From Opitutus sp. (GTDB lineage: Bacteria; Verrucomicrobiota; Verrucomicrobiia; Opitutales; Opitutaceae): a DNA stretch of 64,000 nt. Location of the stretch: NCBI GenBank assembly GCA_024707325.1, contig JANPZY010000001.1, positions 62,001 through 126,000 on the forward strand, given 5' to 3'. This document shows positions 19,739 to 29,115 of the stretch, piece after piece (position 1 is the first letter of the stretch; each line of letters begins with the position of its first letter). The translations under genes and the position numbers were made by a program. The notes beneath the pieces are model-generated. The model searched no databases, was not told where the DNA came from, and saw only the letters and a program-made list of their open reading frames with translations.

Positions 19739-21122
19739 TTACTTCTTCTCCTCCGCTTTGCGCGGCTTCTCGATCTGGACCTTCATGCCGTCCTTGAGGC
19801 GGCGGCTGATCGCAGCGTAGCTGCCGGAGACGATCTCCTCGCCTTCCTTCACGCCGCTCTTGATCTCGATGTGCGTGTTGTCGGCGATGCCGGTTTCGAC
19901 GGACTGCATTTTCACCGTGTCGCCGGCCTTGATGAAGACCACGCGCTGCATCTTCTCGCGATTGCGCCGCGCTTCTTCGCGTTCGTTGGTCACTTCGAGC
20001 GAGTTGCCGGATTTCTCCTGCGCTTCCTTCGCCTTCTTTTTGTTGAATTTCGTCGGACGTGAGTCCGCCTTCGGCGCGGACGGTGACGCTCTGGATCGGC
20101 ACGGCGACGACGTTTTCCACCGTCTGGGTTTCGATGTCAGCCGTGGCGCTCATGCCCGGACGCAACTGCACGTCGCGATCGCCGATGCGGATCTTCACGA
20201 GAAAATTGGTGACCTCGTCGCTGACGCTGCCGGCCGCCTGCGCCGCGGCGCCGCTACCGGAAGCGCCGGAATTCAGCGCGGAGCTGCCGATCTCGCGCAC
20301 GGTGCCGCTCAACTTGCGACCGGGATAGGCATCGATGGAGATGATGGCGCGATCGCCGATCTTCACGTTGACGATGTCGTTTTCGTTCACCTTCACGCGA
20401 AGCTCCATGTCTTCGAGATTGGCGACGCGCATGACCTCGGTGCCGGTGAACTGGCCTTGCGCGACGACGCGTTCGCCGACCTCGCTGCTGAGCGAGCTGA
20501 TCGTGCCATCCATCGGAGCGAAGATCACGGTCTTGCTCAATTGATCGCGCACCTGGTTGAGCGTGCCCTCGGCGCTGCGGATCTGGGCGAGCGCGTTGTC
20601 GTAGTTGGCTTGGGCAACTTCGAGTGAGGTCTTGGCCGCAATGTAGTCGGAATCGGAAATGAGGTTCTTGCGGTAAAGATCGTCCGCCCGGCGATGATCT
20701 TCCTGGGACTTGGCGAGCTGCGCCTTGCTTTGGACCGCCGACGCTTTGGCTGCGAGGAGAAGCGCCTCCTGCTGCTCGGCGAGCGCCTGATAGTAGTCGG
20801 GTTTGATCTTCACGAGCACGTCGCCCTTTTTCACCGTCGCGCCTTCCTTGAACGGCAGCGCGATGATTTCACCGGCGACTTCGGGAGAGATCTTCACCTC
20901 GACCTCGGGTTGCACCTTGCCGGTGGCGGTGACGATCTGGGTGATTGTTTTCACCACGGCCTTCTCCGTGGTGACGGCGACGCCCTGATCCTTTCCTTGG
21001 GCGGACTGCTTCGCGACAACCGCGAGGACGACGATCAAGACCACGGCGCCGATGAGGAACCATTTGGTCTTGGATTTCTTCTTGGGCAGCGGGGTGGATG
21101 GGAGCGGAGCAGCCGGTTTCAT
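19739..21122 (-). CDS. Periplasmic adaptor (membrane fusion protein), MacA-like, frameshifted
   Basis: Restored length 460 residues. It has a proline-rich cytoplasmic tail, one N-terminal membrane anchor (KWFLIGAVVLIVVLAVVA), a biotinyl-lipoyl-like strand pair (GEIIALPFKEGATVKKGDVLVKI and its partner GTISSLSSEVGERVVAQG), a helical hairpin at about 105-190, and beta-barrel and membrane-proximal domains. An extra A in the run at 20037-20041 breaks the frame after DEIQQ; the last 84 residues (VTNEREEARRNREKMQRVV to the end KAEEKK) are read in another frame ending at 19739. MacA-type adaptors link the inner-membrane permease to a TolC channel; no TolC gene is visible here. Confidence 0.88.
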
Positions 21123-21204
21123 AGCATCAGTAAGTGCAAAGGAGATTCAGGATGACCGCGGTGCCGTTTCGCTGGCAAGCGCGGGACCCGTTCGCCGAAA
21201 ACAC

Positions 21205-21236
21205 GTGTGGAGGGACCCACAACGATCCCTCCACAC
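21205..21236 (-). terminator. Hairpin upstream of the adaptor gene
   Basis: An 11-bp stem (GTGTGGAGGGA with its complement) and 10-base loop, followed on the minus strand by a short T stretch (GTGTTTTCGG). It may end a transcript arriving from the right or act as a leader structure of the adaptor operon. The rest of 21122-21530 shows no gene. Confidence 0.45.
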
Positions 21237-21472
21237 AACACAACTGATTACTACGAACGAGTCAGAACAAACATCCATGCCGCGAGAACGGAACCCTGAT
21301 GCGACGAACCGCGGCGCCTTCGCGCCAGAGCGCGCGGGCTTCGCGATCGATCGAGGGGTTTCCATCACCGTGGCTGGCATTTCCCGACAACACGGGGCAG
21401 CCCAACAAAGTTACACGCTTTTTGGATGAGTGGCGGGCGGCGTGGATGGACGGGATGCGCAGGTCCGGACAC

Positions 21473-21505
21473 AAAAAAGCCGGGGCGCAAACCGCACCCC
21501 GGCTC
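21473..21505 (-). terminator. Rho-independent terminator of the TonB receptor gene
   Basis: An 11-bp G/C-rich stem (AGCCGGGGTGC pairing with GCGCCCCGGCT on the minus strand) followed by TTTTTT, 26 bases after the receptor stop codon. Confidence 0.9.
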
Positions 21506-21530
21506 GAGTCGTGCCACGCAGCGGCGTGAC

Positions 21531-24275
21531 CTAGAACGTATAGCGCGCCGTCACATAGAAGAGACGCCCGATCGGGCTGAACTCGGTGATGTCGGCGTTG
21601 GAGTAGGTATCGAACGTGGCGGACTTCGTCGGGAAACGGTTGGCGATGTTGTTCACGCCGACCGTGACCTTGAAGCCGCGCAGCCACTTCGAGCTACCCT
21701 TGAAATCGTAGGACAACGCGACGTCGAAGACCGAATAGGACGGGATTCGCTGCTGGTAGTCGGGCAGGAAGTCCGGCGTCCACGTCGTCTCGCGCATCGA
21801 GGTGTAGAACGTGTGTCCCAGTTCGAACGTGAACGGCTCCAGTTCGTAGCCGATAACGTTGTAGCTGCGGACGCGCGGAATGCTGCCGTTGAGGCCGGTG
21901 ACGAGGCCGGCAGTTTCCGTGTAAGGCGCGCCAGGAGCCACCTGGATCTTATACTCCGCATAGTAGGTGTGCGTGCTGTCGAACGTGAGCTTTCCGGCGC
22001 CGAGCGGCAGGCCGTAGTGCAGGTTAAGATCGAAGCCCGCCATCTTCTGCGTGCCGAGGTTGCTGGCCGCCGGGATGACGAAATACATGTTGTCCAAACC
22101 GAGCGCCGAGATCTGGCCCGGCTCGCTGATAGCCGGACCCGTCGCGCTGCCGTAGCGGATGAGCGAAGCGTAGGGCGAAGCGGCGCCCTTCACTTCGACA
22201 TCGTGAAACACCTGGTCGATCACGCCGGGTTCGTCGTAGTCGCTGATCACCGCGGTCTGCTTGAGCGCGAAGAAATCGAGCGAGATGGCCAGGTCCTTGA
22301 CGGACTTGGGCGTCCAGACGACGCCGGCCGAGTAGTTCGTCGAACGCGAGGGCGCGAGCGACTCCACCGGCAGCGTCACGGCATTGGCCTGATTGCTGCC
22401 GAACTCCGCGATCGTATTGGTAAAACCAATACCGGTCGGGGCGTTGAGCTCGTAGAGCGTCGGCGCGGCAAACGAACGCGAATACGTCGCGCGGAACATC
22501 AGGCTTTCGTCGACCGGCTGATAACGCAGGGAGACTTTCGGCACGGTGGGATTGTCGGTGTCGCTATAGCGCTCGTGGCGGCCGGCGATCGTGAGGTCGG
22601 CCGAATAGATGCCGGTCACGCGATTGGCTTTACCGACGAGCGGGAGATTCACCTCCGCAAACAGCGAGGTGATGTGCCGGCCTTCGCTAAACGGATCGAT
22701 GGTCGTGCCGGAGTCGTAGGCAAAGGTCTCGGACTGGCTGTCCACATCCGAAGTCGCCTTCAACGTTTCCTTTCGCACTTCGGTGCCCGCCGCGAGGCTG
22801 AGGCCACCGCCGGGCAGCTGAATGAGATCGGTGCCGACGAACTTGAGGTCCCACGAGGTGAGACGGCTCGTGAACTTGCCCCTCGCGCTGCCAAGCAGGC
22901 CCGCAACGGCTTCCGTCGGCTGGCTGCGCGCGAAAAGATTGATCGCGCCCGAGTTCACCGCGGCGATGCGCTCGGCGGTGCGGACGAGATTGTGATTGGC
23001 GAAGTCCTGCGTGCCTTCGCTGTAGTTTACGGCGCTTTCCCACGACCATTCGCTGGTGAGCGAGCCTTTCGCGCCGAGGACGCCGCGGATGGAATCCGTA
23101 TCCGAGCTGTAGATACGCGGAAATTCCACGAAGCGGTTACGCACGCTGACGGCGCGACCGAGAATGTTGTTCGGATCGTCCGCTTCCAACTGGATGGTCA
23201 ACGGCTGCGCGTTGAGCTCCGATATCGTATTCGTGCGCGAGAACAGCAGATCGCCGAAGAGCGTGAGGTTTCCAACCTTCTGGTCGCCGGAAAGCGTGAA
23301 GACCTTCTTCTCGTTGCCGATCAGCATGGTCACGAATTCCGAGAGGTTGAACAGGCGCAGGATGTGATCGGCGTCGAACGCGCCATCGTAGCCGCGCTCG
23401 GCGAGCGTCGCGCCCGCGCGCGGGGCATCGAACTCCGGATTGAGATAGTAGTAGCCCTGCGGATCGCCGATGAAGTTGCCGTCGGCATCGTAATCGCCGA
23501 CCTGGATCACGCCCGCGAAGTTGGTCGTGCCGTAGCTCGGGTTGGCGAAGGGGCGCTGGTAGTTGTAGATCGGCTCGGTCTTCGTCCACTCGTAGGATGC
23601 GGTGAGCCGCGGCCCGTTTTCGCCGAGCTGGCCACCGACCACGCCCCACGCGGATTTCTCCTCGTAGTGGCCCTTGTTGCGGGTCCACGCGTAACGCGCG
23701 CCCACTTCGCCTCCTTGGTAATCGGTCTTCAGAATGATGTTCACCACGCCGCTCACCGCGTCGGTGCCGTAGATCGCGGATGCACCGTCGGTGAGAATTT
23801 CAACGCGGGAGATCGCGCTCACGGGGATCGCGTTCACGTCGACAAACACGCCACCGCCGGAAGCCGCCACCGGAGCGGCCGCGAGGCGGCGTCCGTTGAC
23901 GAGGACAAGCGTTGCGGCGTTGCGCAGCGCCAGCGCCGAGCCGCCGTTGGTGCTGCCGCTGCCGACATTGCCGTTGTCGGCGCCGAGATTGCCGTTGCCC
24001 GTAAACTGCGGAGAACGTTTCCGGATCACCTGCAGCAGATCGCTCACAACGCCGGTGCGTTCGATTTCCGCCGGCGTGATGATGGTGACGGGCGCGACCG
24101 GGGTCTCGCCGGCCAGCGGCAGATTGGAGCCGGTGACCACATACGAATCCAGTTTGACCGTGTCGGCCGAAGCCGGGTCTGACTGCGCCCAAGCCGCCGG
24201 GGTGAGCAGCGCGCAGCCGAGTGCGAGGGCGCGACGCGCCCGATTCCCCGCAGGGAACGATACGATATGTCTCAT
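21531..24275 (-). CDS. TonB-dependent receptor
   Basis: Outer-membrane receptor of 914 residues. A signal peptide ends near ALLTPAAWAQ; the TonB box is within DTVKLDSYVVTGSN; the plug domain (about 45-175) includes LLQVIRKRSPQF, NAATLVLVNGRRLA, VNAIPVSAISRVEILTDGASAIYGTDAVSGVVNIIL, which is the standard plug signature; the rest is a 22-strand barrel ending in ARYTF with the terminal aromatic needed for outer-membrane insertion. The substrate is unknown: no glycoside hydrolase or siderophore gene is adjacent, and the next gene on the strand belongs to an export operon behind a terminator. The architecture resembles the carbohydrate/peptide receptors abundant in this group. Confidence 0.95.
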   Translation of the reverse strand: MRHIVSFPAGNRARRALALGCALLTPAAWAQSDPASADTVKLDSYVVTGSNLPLAGETPVAPVTIITPAEIERTGVVSDLLQVIRKRSPQFTGNGNLGADNGNVGSGSTNGGSALALRNAATLVLVNGRRLAAAPVAASGGGVFVDVNAIPVSAISRVEILTDGASAIYGTDAVSGVVNIILKTDYQGGEVGARYAWTRNKGHYEEKSAWGVVGGQLGENGPRLTASYEWTKTEPIYNYQRPFANPSYGTTNFAGVIQVGDYDADGNFIGDPQGYYYLNPEFDAPRAGATLAERGYDGAFDADHILRLFNLSEFVTMLIGNEKKVFTLSGDQKVGNLTLFGDLLFSRTNTISELNAQPLTIQLEADDPNNILGRAVSVRNRFVEFPRIYSSDTDSIRGVLGAKGSLTSEWSWESAVNYSEGTQDFANHNLVRTAERIAAVNSGAINLFARSQPTEAVAGLLGSARGKFTSRLTSWDLKFVGTDLIQLPGGGLSLAAGTEVRKETLKATSDVDSQSETFAYDSGTTIDPFSEGRHITSLFAEVNLPLVGKANRVTGIYSADLTIAGRHERYSDTDNPTVPKVSLRYQPVDESLMFRATYSRSFAAPTLYELNAPTGIGFTNTIAEFGSNQANAVTLPVESLAPSRSTNYSAGVVWTPKSVKDLAISLDFFALKQTAVISDYDEPGVIDQVFHDVEVKGAASPYASLIRYGSATGPAISEPGQISALGLDNMYFVIPAASNLGTQKMAGFDLNLHYGLPLGAGKLTFDSTHTYYAEYKIQVAPGAPYTETAGLVTGLNGSIPRVRSYNVIGYELEPFTFELGHTFYTSMRETTWTPDFLPDYQQRIPSYSVFDVALSYDFKGSSKWLRGFKVTVGVNNIANRFPTKSATFDTYSNADITEFSPIGRLFYVTARYTF

Positions 24276-24344
24276 GTGTGTTACGTGGTGTTGGCGAATC
24301 CGCCGGACTGCCGACGAACTCGTGTCATAACCAACGCCTTCGCT

Positions 24345-24485
24345 TCACGCTGCGCTCAATGCGTTTGCGACCAATGTGCAGTTTAGCGCGACCAAACTTC
24401 CCGCCGACACGACGAATCGGAGCGTGATTGCGCGCGACTTCGCGCGAGTGCTTGCGACCAAACTCCGTTTCGCTGCGACGAATGC
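24345..24485. repeat. Degenerate periodic repeat upstream of the TonB receptor
   Basis: CGAC cores recur at 24368, 24389, 24410, 24435, 24455 and 24476, spacing 20-25 bp, often within GCGACCAA. It is related to the 22-bp arrays by base content and position but less regular, so assignment to that family is tentative. Confidence 0.5.
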
Positions 24486-25222
24486 TAGAGCTTTCCCGTC
24501 TGCCGGTGGCGATGCCGCTCGGCCGCGCGATTCTCGTTCGCGTAGAGTTGATCGCTGCGCACCGTGCGCACCGCGAGCTCACGGGTCTGCACGATGCGCA
24601 GGTCCGGCCGCAGCCAGCGCACGAACGCGTCCTTCCCCCGCGTCACTTTCGCCGGCACCGCCCTCGGCGTGCGATCCACCGCCGGATCGAGCACGAAAGT
24701 CTGACCGGGCGTCTCATAAACCAGCACGGTGTGTCCGGCCATTTTACCGCGGACGTTGGCGTAGTAGGTGAACAAACGTGCAGCCGCGACAAACTCGCCG
24801 GGCGCGATCCGATCGCGCAGGGCCACGAGGGACTCGATGAAACAACCGTTCAGCAACGAGCCGGAGCCGACCGGCGCGTGCGCGTCGGCCGGCACGATCT
24901 CGTGGCGCACGAATCCCGGTGCGATGGCGCGGAGCAGGCGATCGAGTTCGAGTTTATCCTTCTCCACCCGGCCGATGTGCTGCGAAAGGCTCTGCGTCCC
25001 CTCGCCCGCCACGTAGAGCCACAGAATGTCCGCCGTCTCAAACACCAGGGCGTGAACAGCGGCGGGATAACGCTCATCCGGCGACTCGTTCGTGATACGA
25101 AGCACTTGCGACCAAACCGACGAACCGAGCATCTGCTGCGCCTGACGGGCCGAGTCGAGGGCCGGATCCGCGCGAAGCGAGAGAGCGGCGAGCAGCAGGA
25201 AAACAACGTGTCTCCAGTTCAT
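24485..25222 (-). CDS. Hypothetical secreted protein with possible Cys-His-Asp site
   Basis: 245 residues with a short signal peptide (MNWRHVVFLLLAALSLRA). The middle part contains LLNGCFIESLVALRD, then AGHTVLVYETPGQTFVLDPAVDR. The order Cys, His, Asp with a strand after the His is reminiscent of transglutaminase-like cysteine enzymes, but no database family is recognised and the spacing has not been tested. The C-terminus is basic (NENRAAERHRHRQTGKL). It is a single gene between two repeat-filled gaps. Function is unassigned. Confidence 0.7.
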   Translation of the reverse strand: MNWRHVVFLLLAALSLRADPALDSARQAQQMLGSSVWSQVLRITNESPDERYPAAVHALVFETADILWLYVAGEGTQSLSQHIGRVEKDKLELDRLLRAIAPGFVRHEIVPADAHAPVGSGSLLNGCFIESLVALRDRIAPGEFVAAARLFTYYANVRGKMAGHTVLVYETPGQTFVLDPAVDRTPRAVPAKVTRGKDAFVRWLRPDLRIVQTRELAVRTVRSDQLYANENRAAERHRHRQTGKL

Positions 25223-25263
25223 GGATACACGCGTCGCATGCGCGGGACCGTTCGCGCGAAAAT

Positions 25264-25372
25264 GCGACGAGTCGCGCCCGAATGCGGACGAAGTCGCGGC
25301 AAAGTGCGGTCAACGTCGGGCCAGGGTGCAGCCCGCGTCGGACCACAACGCGGATTGTGTCTCGGAAGCGGA
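25264..25372. repeat. 22-bp periodic palindrome array, copy E
   Basis: Units at 25285, 25307, 25329 and 25351 are exactly 22 bp apart, preceded by one 20-bp unit. Monomers such as GTCGCGGC and GTGCGGTC alternate every 11 bp. Relative to copy I it reads best on the opposite strand. It fills the gap between the secreted protein start and the LytTR gene end. Confidence 0.7.
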
Positions 25373-25444
25373 ACGACGTTTCCCGCCGCTGGGAAATTTT
25401 CGTCGCGAAAGACGCCCTGCTCGTCGCAGCGAGCCCGCGCTGCG

Positions 25445-26263
25445 CTAGAGCGCCTGCTTCAGGATCGTGGCGATGCGCTCGTGATAGCCGCGGCTGAGTT
25501 TCAGCTTGGTGCCGTCGTGGAGGATGACCGCGTATTCGCCCGCGAAGGACGGGCTGAGTTTCCGCAGCCGATCGATGTTCACGATCGTGGAGCGATGGAT
25601 GCGGATAAAGCGTCGCGGATCGAGGCGCGCTTCGAGTCGCGCCATCGTCTCGCGCATGAGGTGCGTGCGCCCGGCGACGTGGAACTTCATGTAGTCGCCC
25701 TCGGCTTCGATCCAGTCGATCTCGTCGGCTTTCAGGAAGAAGATTTCGCCGGAGGATTTTACGAGAATGCGGTCCGAGATCTCCGGTCCCGGGTTGCTCG
25801 GCGGAGGGACCTGCAGGGCGCTGAGGAGCTGTGCGAGCCGTGCATTCACCTCCTCGCCCTGGCGGAGCCGAATCGCGTCTTTCGCGCGACGAAGCGCAGC
25901 CGCGAAGCGAGCGTCGTCGAATGGTTTCAGCAGGTAGTCAACCGCCGAAACCTCGAACGCTCGCAACGCGTGTTGATCGTAGGCTGTGACGAACACCACC
26001 ACCGGCCGCGCCCCAGGCGCGAGTTTCACCAGCGCCTCAAATCCATCGCACGTGGGCATCTGGACATCGAGAAACACCAGCTCGGGCTTCTCGCGTTCGA
26101 TGAGGTCCACCGCCTCCAATCCGCCGGCGGCCTCGCCGACGATGGCGATGTCGGAATCGTTTTGGAGCAGCAGGCGCACGCCGCGGCGCGCTGCAGGTTC
26201 GTCGTCCACGATGACGGTGCGGATCGCAGACGCAGGTTTCGGGGTCGGGGCGGAAACAGTCAT
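25445..26263 (-). CDS. LytTR-family response regulator
   Basis: 272 residues. The receiver domain (about 15-130) has the acidic pair VDDEP, phospho-acceptor Asp66 in VFLDVQMP, FVTAYDQHAL and the conserved lysine in DYLLKPFDD. A LytTR DNA-binding domain covers about 165-270 with VKSSGEIFFLKADEIDWIEAEGDYMKFH and the RFIRIHRSTIVN strand. The ATG at 26263 overlaps the stop of the sensor kinase gene by four bases, so the two are translationally coupled. Target genes cannot be named; the flanking region has none that stands out. Confidence 0.94.
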   Translation of the reverse strand: MTVSAPTPKPASAIRTVIVDDEPAARRGVRLLLQNDSDIAIVGEAAGGLEAVDLIEREKPELVFLDVQMPTCDGFEALVKLAPGARPVVVFVTAYDQHALRAFEVSAVDYLLKPFDDARFAAALRRAKDAIRLRQGEEVNARLAQLLSALQVPPPSNPGPEISDRILVKSSGEIFFLKADEIDWIEAEGDYMKFHVAGRTHLMRETMARLEARLDPRRFIRIHRSTIVNIDRLRKLSPSFAGEYAVILHDGTKLKLSRGYHERIATILKQAL

Positions 26264-27357
26264 ACGCGAAAGGGAAGTCTCAACTTTATGGATACACCTT
26301 TGCCAGCCTCGCTGGTCAGGACCATCTGCGCGCGGGAACCATAGATGCGCTGAAGCCGCTCGCGCGTGTTGGAGAGTCCCACGCCCTCGCGAGTGCGGGT
26401 CGCGCCGTTTACGATCCCGGGGCCGTCGTCGCTCACCTCGAGGTAGAGTGTGTCTTGCGCGACGTAGCCGAGCACCTGGACGAGCCCGGGCCCGGCCTTG
26501 GGTGCGACGCCGTGCAGGATGGCGTTTTCCACGAGCGGCTGCAGCAGGAGATTGGGGATGCGGGCGCGCAGCGCTTCTTGGGCAATTTCGATCCGCACCT
26601 GCAGCCGGTCGGAGAAGCGGGCCTGCTGAATGCCGATGTAGCGCTGCAGGAAATCGAGTTCCTGTTGCAACGTGACCTCCGGCACGCCCGAGTTGTCGAG
26701 CGACATGCGGAGGAGCGCACTCAACTGCGAGAGGAGCTGCACCGCCTCGTCGTCGCGATGTTCGCGCACGAGCACGGCGATGGTGTTGAGCGTGTTGAAG
26801 AGAAAATGCGGATGCATCTGCTGGCGCAGCGCGTTCAACTCCGCCTCGACCAGCCGCGTCTCGAGTTGAGCGGCCTTGAGTTCCTCGTTGCGGTATTTGT
26901 CCCGAATCTCGAGCCCGTAACCGAGCCCGAGCACGGCCCAGTAGAACAACATGTCGATGACGTTGCGGCCGTAGAATCCCTCGAAGGCGAGCTTCCAGAA
27001 AGGCATCTCCGCGCCCTTCTCCCACAGCCATTGGTAGGAAAAGACGCGACCGAGGTAGAACGTCGCCATCAACACGAACGCCATGCCGAGGTGAAACGTG
27101 ATCCCACCCCACCAGCAGCCCCGGCTCAGCGGCACGCGGCGCCGCAACTCCAGCACGGCGGGGACCAGCAACACCCACATCGCCGCGCGCCCGAACTGCG
27201 TGATCGCGATATCGACAGGATCCGCGAACCCCATCGACGCCCGGGTATTGAAATAAATCTCCAGCGTCAGCAGGAGGCCCATGAGGGCCCACCCGCCCAA
27301 GGCGATGAGAATCACGGTGCCCCGGTTGCGCATCCGCCCGAGCTTGTTCCTCTCCAC
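26260..27357 (-). CDS. LytS-type sensor histidine kinase
   Basis: 365 residues. Four hydrophobic segments occupy the first 150 residues (about 14-34, 55-70, 82-102 and 133-150), without a large periplasmic domain. The His_kinase domain begins ALRQQMHPHFLFNTLNTIA with the likely phospho-acceptor His184, followed by LLLQPLVENAILHG and an ATPase domain with DDGPGI and GVGLSNTRERL. This is the LytS/YehU type, usually paired with LytTR regulators, as here. Its stimulus is unknown. The upstream gap to 27427 holds two 22-bp units of GCGACGAACGG type. Confidence 0.94.
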   Translation of the reverse strand: MERNKLGRMRNRGTVILIALGGWALMGLLLTLEIYFNTRASMGFADPVDIAITQFGRAAMWVLLVPAVLELRRRVPLSRGCWWGGITFHLGMAFVLMATFYLGRVFSYQWLWEKGAEMPFWKLAFEGFYGRNVIDMLFYWAVLGLGYGLEIRDKYRNEELKAAQLETRLVEAELNALRQQMHPHFLFNTLNTIAVLVREHRDDEAVQLLSQLSALLRMSLDNSGVPEVTLQQELDFLQRYIGIQQARFSDRLQVRIEIAQEALRARIPNLLLQPLVENAILHGVAPKAGPGLVQVLGYVAQDTLYLEVSDDGPGIVNGATRTREGVGLSNTRERLQRIYGSRAQMVLTSEAGKGVSIKLRLPFRV

Positions 27358-27426
27358 GGAGATGACTTCAAGCGCATAAGCGCCCCGCTGCGACGAACGG
27401 TCGTTTTTGCGCGACGAACGGCGGTT

Positions 27427-28431
27427 TTACTGCGGTCGCCGCAGGCCGGTTTGGCCCTTCCAATAGCGCGCCACGTCGACCTCCGCTTCGAACGGCATGC
27501 CCTCAACCAGATGCCTCACCCATTGTTGCGCGAGCGCAGGCGCAAACAACGTGCCCTTCGCGCCGAGGCCGTTCAGCACGCCGAGTCGCGGATTGCCGGG
27601 ATGGCGGCCGACCGCGGGACGTCTATCGGCGAGATAAGAACGCACACCCGCTTCGTGCGCGGTGATCGTGTAGTCGCCGAGATTCATGTCGCTGACGCCT
27701 TTCGCGAGTTCCGCGCGTGCGTCGGGCGTCGGTGCCAGATCCGTGCGGGCAGGTTCATGCGTCGCGCCAGCTTTCGCGCGACGCTCACCCATCGGGAGCA
27801 GCCAGTAGCCCCGATTCAAAACGACGTCCGGCTCCAGCCTATCTTGAAGATCGAGGTGGAGAATCTGGCCCTTTGAAAACGCCCACGGCACAAAGCCGAA
27901 CGGCCCGCCCGATGCGCCGGTGCAATCGATCACGAGTTCGAACTCGTTCAGCGCTTTGGCGAAATCGACGCGCTCTTCGCGCAAAACGCCCGCGGCCTTC
28001 CACCGCGCCCGCGCCGCGATCAACAGCGCCGGCAAATCGAGGCTGCCGGCTCCCTCGATCCAAAAACCCTCCTCGTCTGCGCCGCCGATATAATCGCCCA
28101 AGACGCCCTTCGCCTGTTTTTCCGCGAGGACCGTGCGCTCCCGATCATCGAGGTAGAGTCGGCGCACGCGCACGTCGCGCCAGAGCGGAAGCCCGAGTTC
28201 CTTCTCCATCGCGCGGTAAGCTTCGCGCGCGATCGGCAAAAGGATGTCCACGCGCCAGCTTTTCACGATGCGCTGGCCCGTCACCGGATTCAGCACGCCC
28301 GCCGCGACGCGCGAAGCGGCCTGTTCATGGCCGGCATCGGCAATCACGCAGGCGATGCCCGCCCGCTCGAGCTCCCATGCGAGCACCGTGCCGGCAAGTC
28401 CCTGGCCTACGATAAGCACCTCGGACATCAC
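27427..28431 (-). CDS. FAD-dependent oxidoreductase (DAO family)
   Basis: 334 residues with an N-terminal FAD-binding motif EVLIVGQGLAGTVLAWELERAG (GxGxxG) and the DAO-family second half including GYWLLPMG, the adenine-side region and a C-terminal NGLGAKGTLFAPALA that matches the closing FAD-contact of glycine/D-amino-acid oxidases. AAGVLNPVTGQRIVKSW after the first strand is seen in MnmC-like and thiamine-oxidase-like DAO proteins. The substrate is not determinable; it is probably a cytoplasmic amine oxidase or dehydrogenase. It stands alone on the strand, 123 bases downstream of the FKBP gene. Confidence 0.87.
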   Translation of the reverse strand: MMSEVLIVGQGLAGTVLAWELERAGIACVIADAGHEQAASRVAAGVLNPVTGQRIVKSWRVDILLPIAREAYRAMEKELGLPLWRDVRVRRLYLDDRERTVLAEKQAKGVLGDYIGGADEEGFWIEGAGSLDLPALLIAARARWKAAGVLREERVDFAKALNEFELVIDCTGASGGPFGFVPWAFSKGQILHLDLQDRLEPDVVLNRGYWLLPMGERRAKAGATHEPARTDLAPTPDARAELAKGVSDMNLGDYTITAHEAGVRSYLADRRPAVGRHPGNPRLGVLNGLGAKGTLFAPALAQQWVRHLVEGMPFEAEVDVARYWKGQTGLRRPQ

Positions 28432-28554
28432 GTTTCAGACGACGAATTTGACCACTGTCTCGTCAGGCGGAAGCGTGCGCAATCCCGGAGTGTGTCCTTC
28501 GCGCATACGCCTGCCTGTTTTTTCGCGTTCGGAGAACGGGACGAACTAAACGCG

Positions 28555-29046
28555 TCAACCGCTGCAGGACTCTCCGCCCGCGCCGTGCGCATGGCCGTGA
28601 CTCAACTCCTCGGCGGTGGGCGCACGCACGGCGGTGATTTCCACGTCGAAGGTCAGATCGACGCCCGCCAGCGGGTGATTCGCATCGAGCAAAACCTCGT
28701 TGCCCTCGACAGCCACGACCGTGACGACCGGCGCATAATTGTCCTCGCCCGCCTGAAAACGATCGCCCGGCTGCAACTCGCCTTCGACTGGCAAAAGTCC
28801 GCGATGCACGCGCTGGATCTGATTGGGATCGCGTTCGCCATAGGCCTCAGCGGCGGCCACGTGCACGCGCTGCTTCGCGCCGGCCTGCACGCTGCGCAGC
28901 TGCCGGTCCAGCCCCTCGATGATCTGGCCCGCGCCTTCGAGATAGGTCACCGGCGATCCACCTGCCGACGTATCGATCATGCGCCCCTCCGGATCGCGGA
29001 GCGTGTAGTGGAAGGTGACAACCCGTGGCTCGAAGGAAGAACTCAT
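28555..29046 (-). CDS. FKBP-type peptidyl-prolyl isomerase, SlyD-like
   Basis: 163 residues. The start MSSSFEPRVVTFHYTLRDPEG at 29046 matches the SlyD fold start. FKBP core strands flank an inserted IF (chaperone) domain from about residue 65 to 120, with AYGERDPNQIQRV at its entry and DANHPLAG after it, as in SlyD. The tail SHGHAHGAGGESCSG is a short histidine/cysteine-rich remnant of the SlyD nickel-binding tail. It would catalyse proline isomerisation and assist folding or metal delivery in the cytoplasm. No hydrogenase genes are near. Confidence 0.93.
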   Translation of the reverse strand: MSSSFEPRVVTFHYTLRDPEGRMIDTSAGGSPVTYLEGAGQIIEGLDRQLRSVQAGAKQRVHVAAAEAYGERDPNQIQRVHRGLLPVEGELQPGDRFQAGEDNYAPVVTVVAVEGNEVLLDANHPLAGVDLTFDVEITAVRAPTAEELSHGHAHGAGGESCSG

Positions 29047-29115
29047 GCGTGAGGGGGAGCCCACATCAGAGCGATGCGCGCGGCGACTCCAAGAGCATTC
29101 TGCGCCGTCGGCGCT

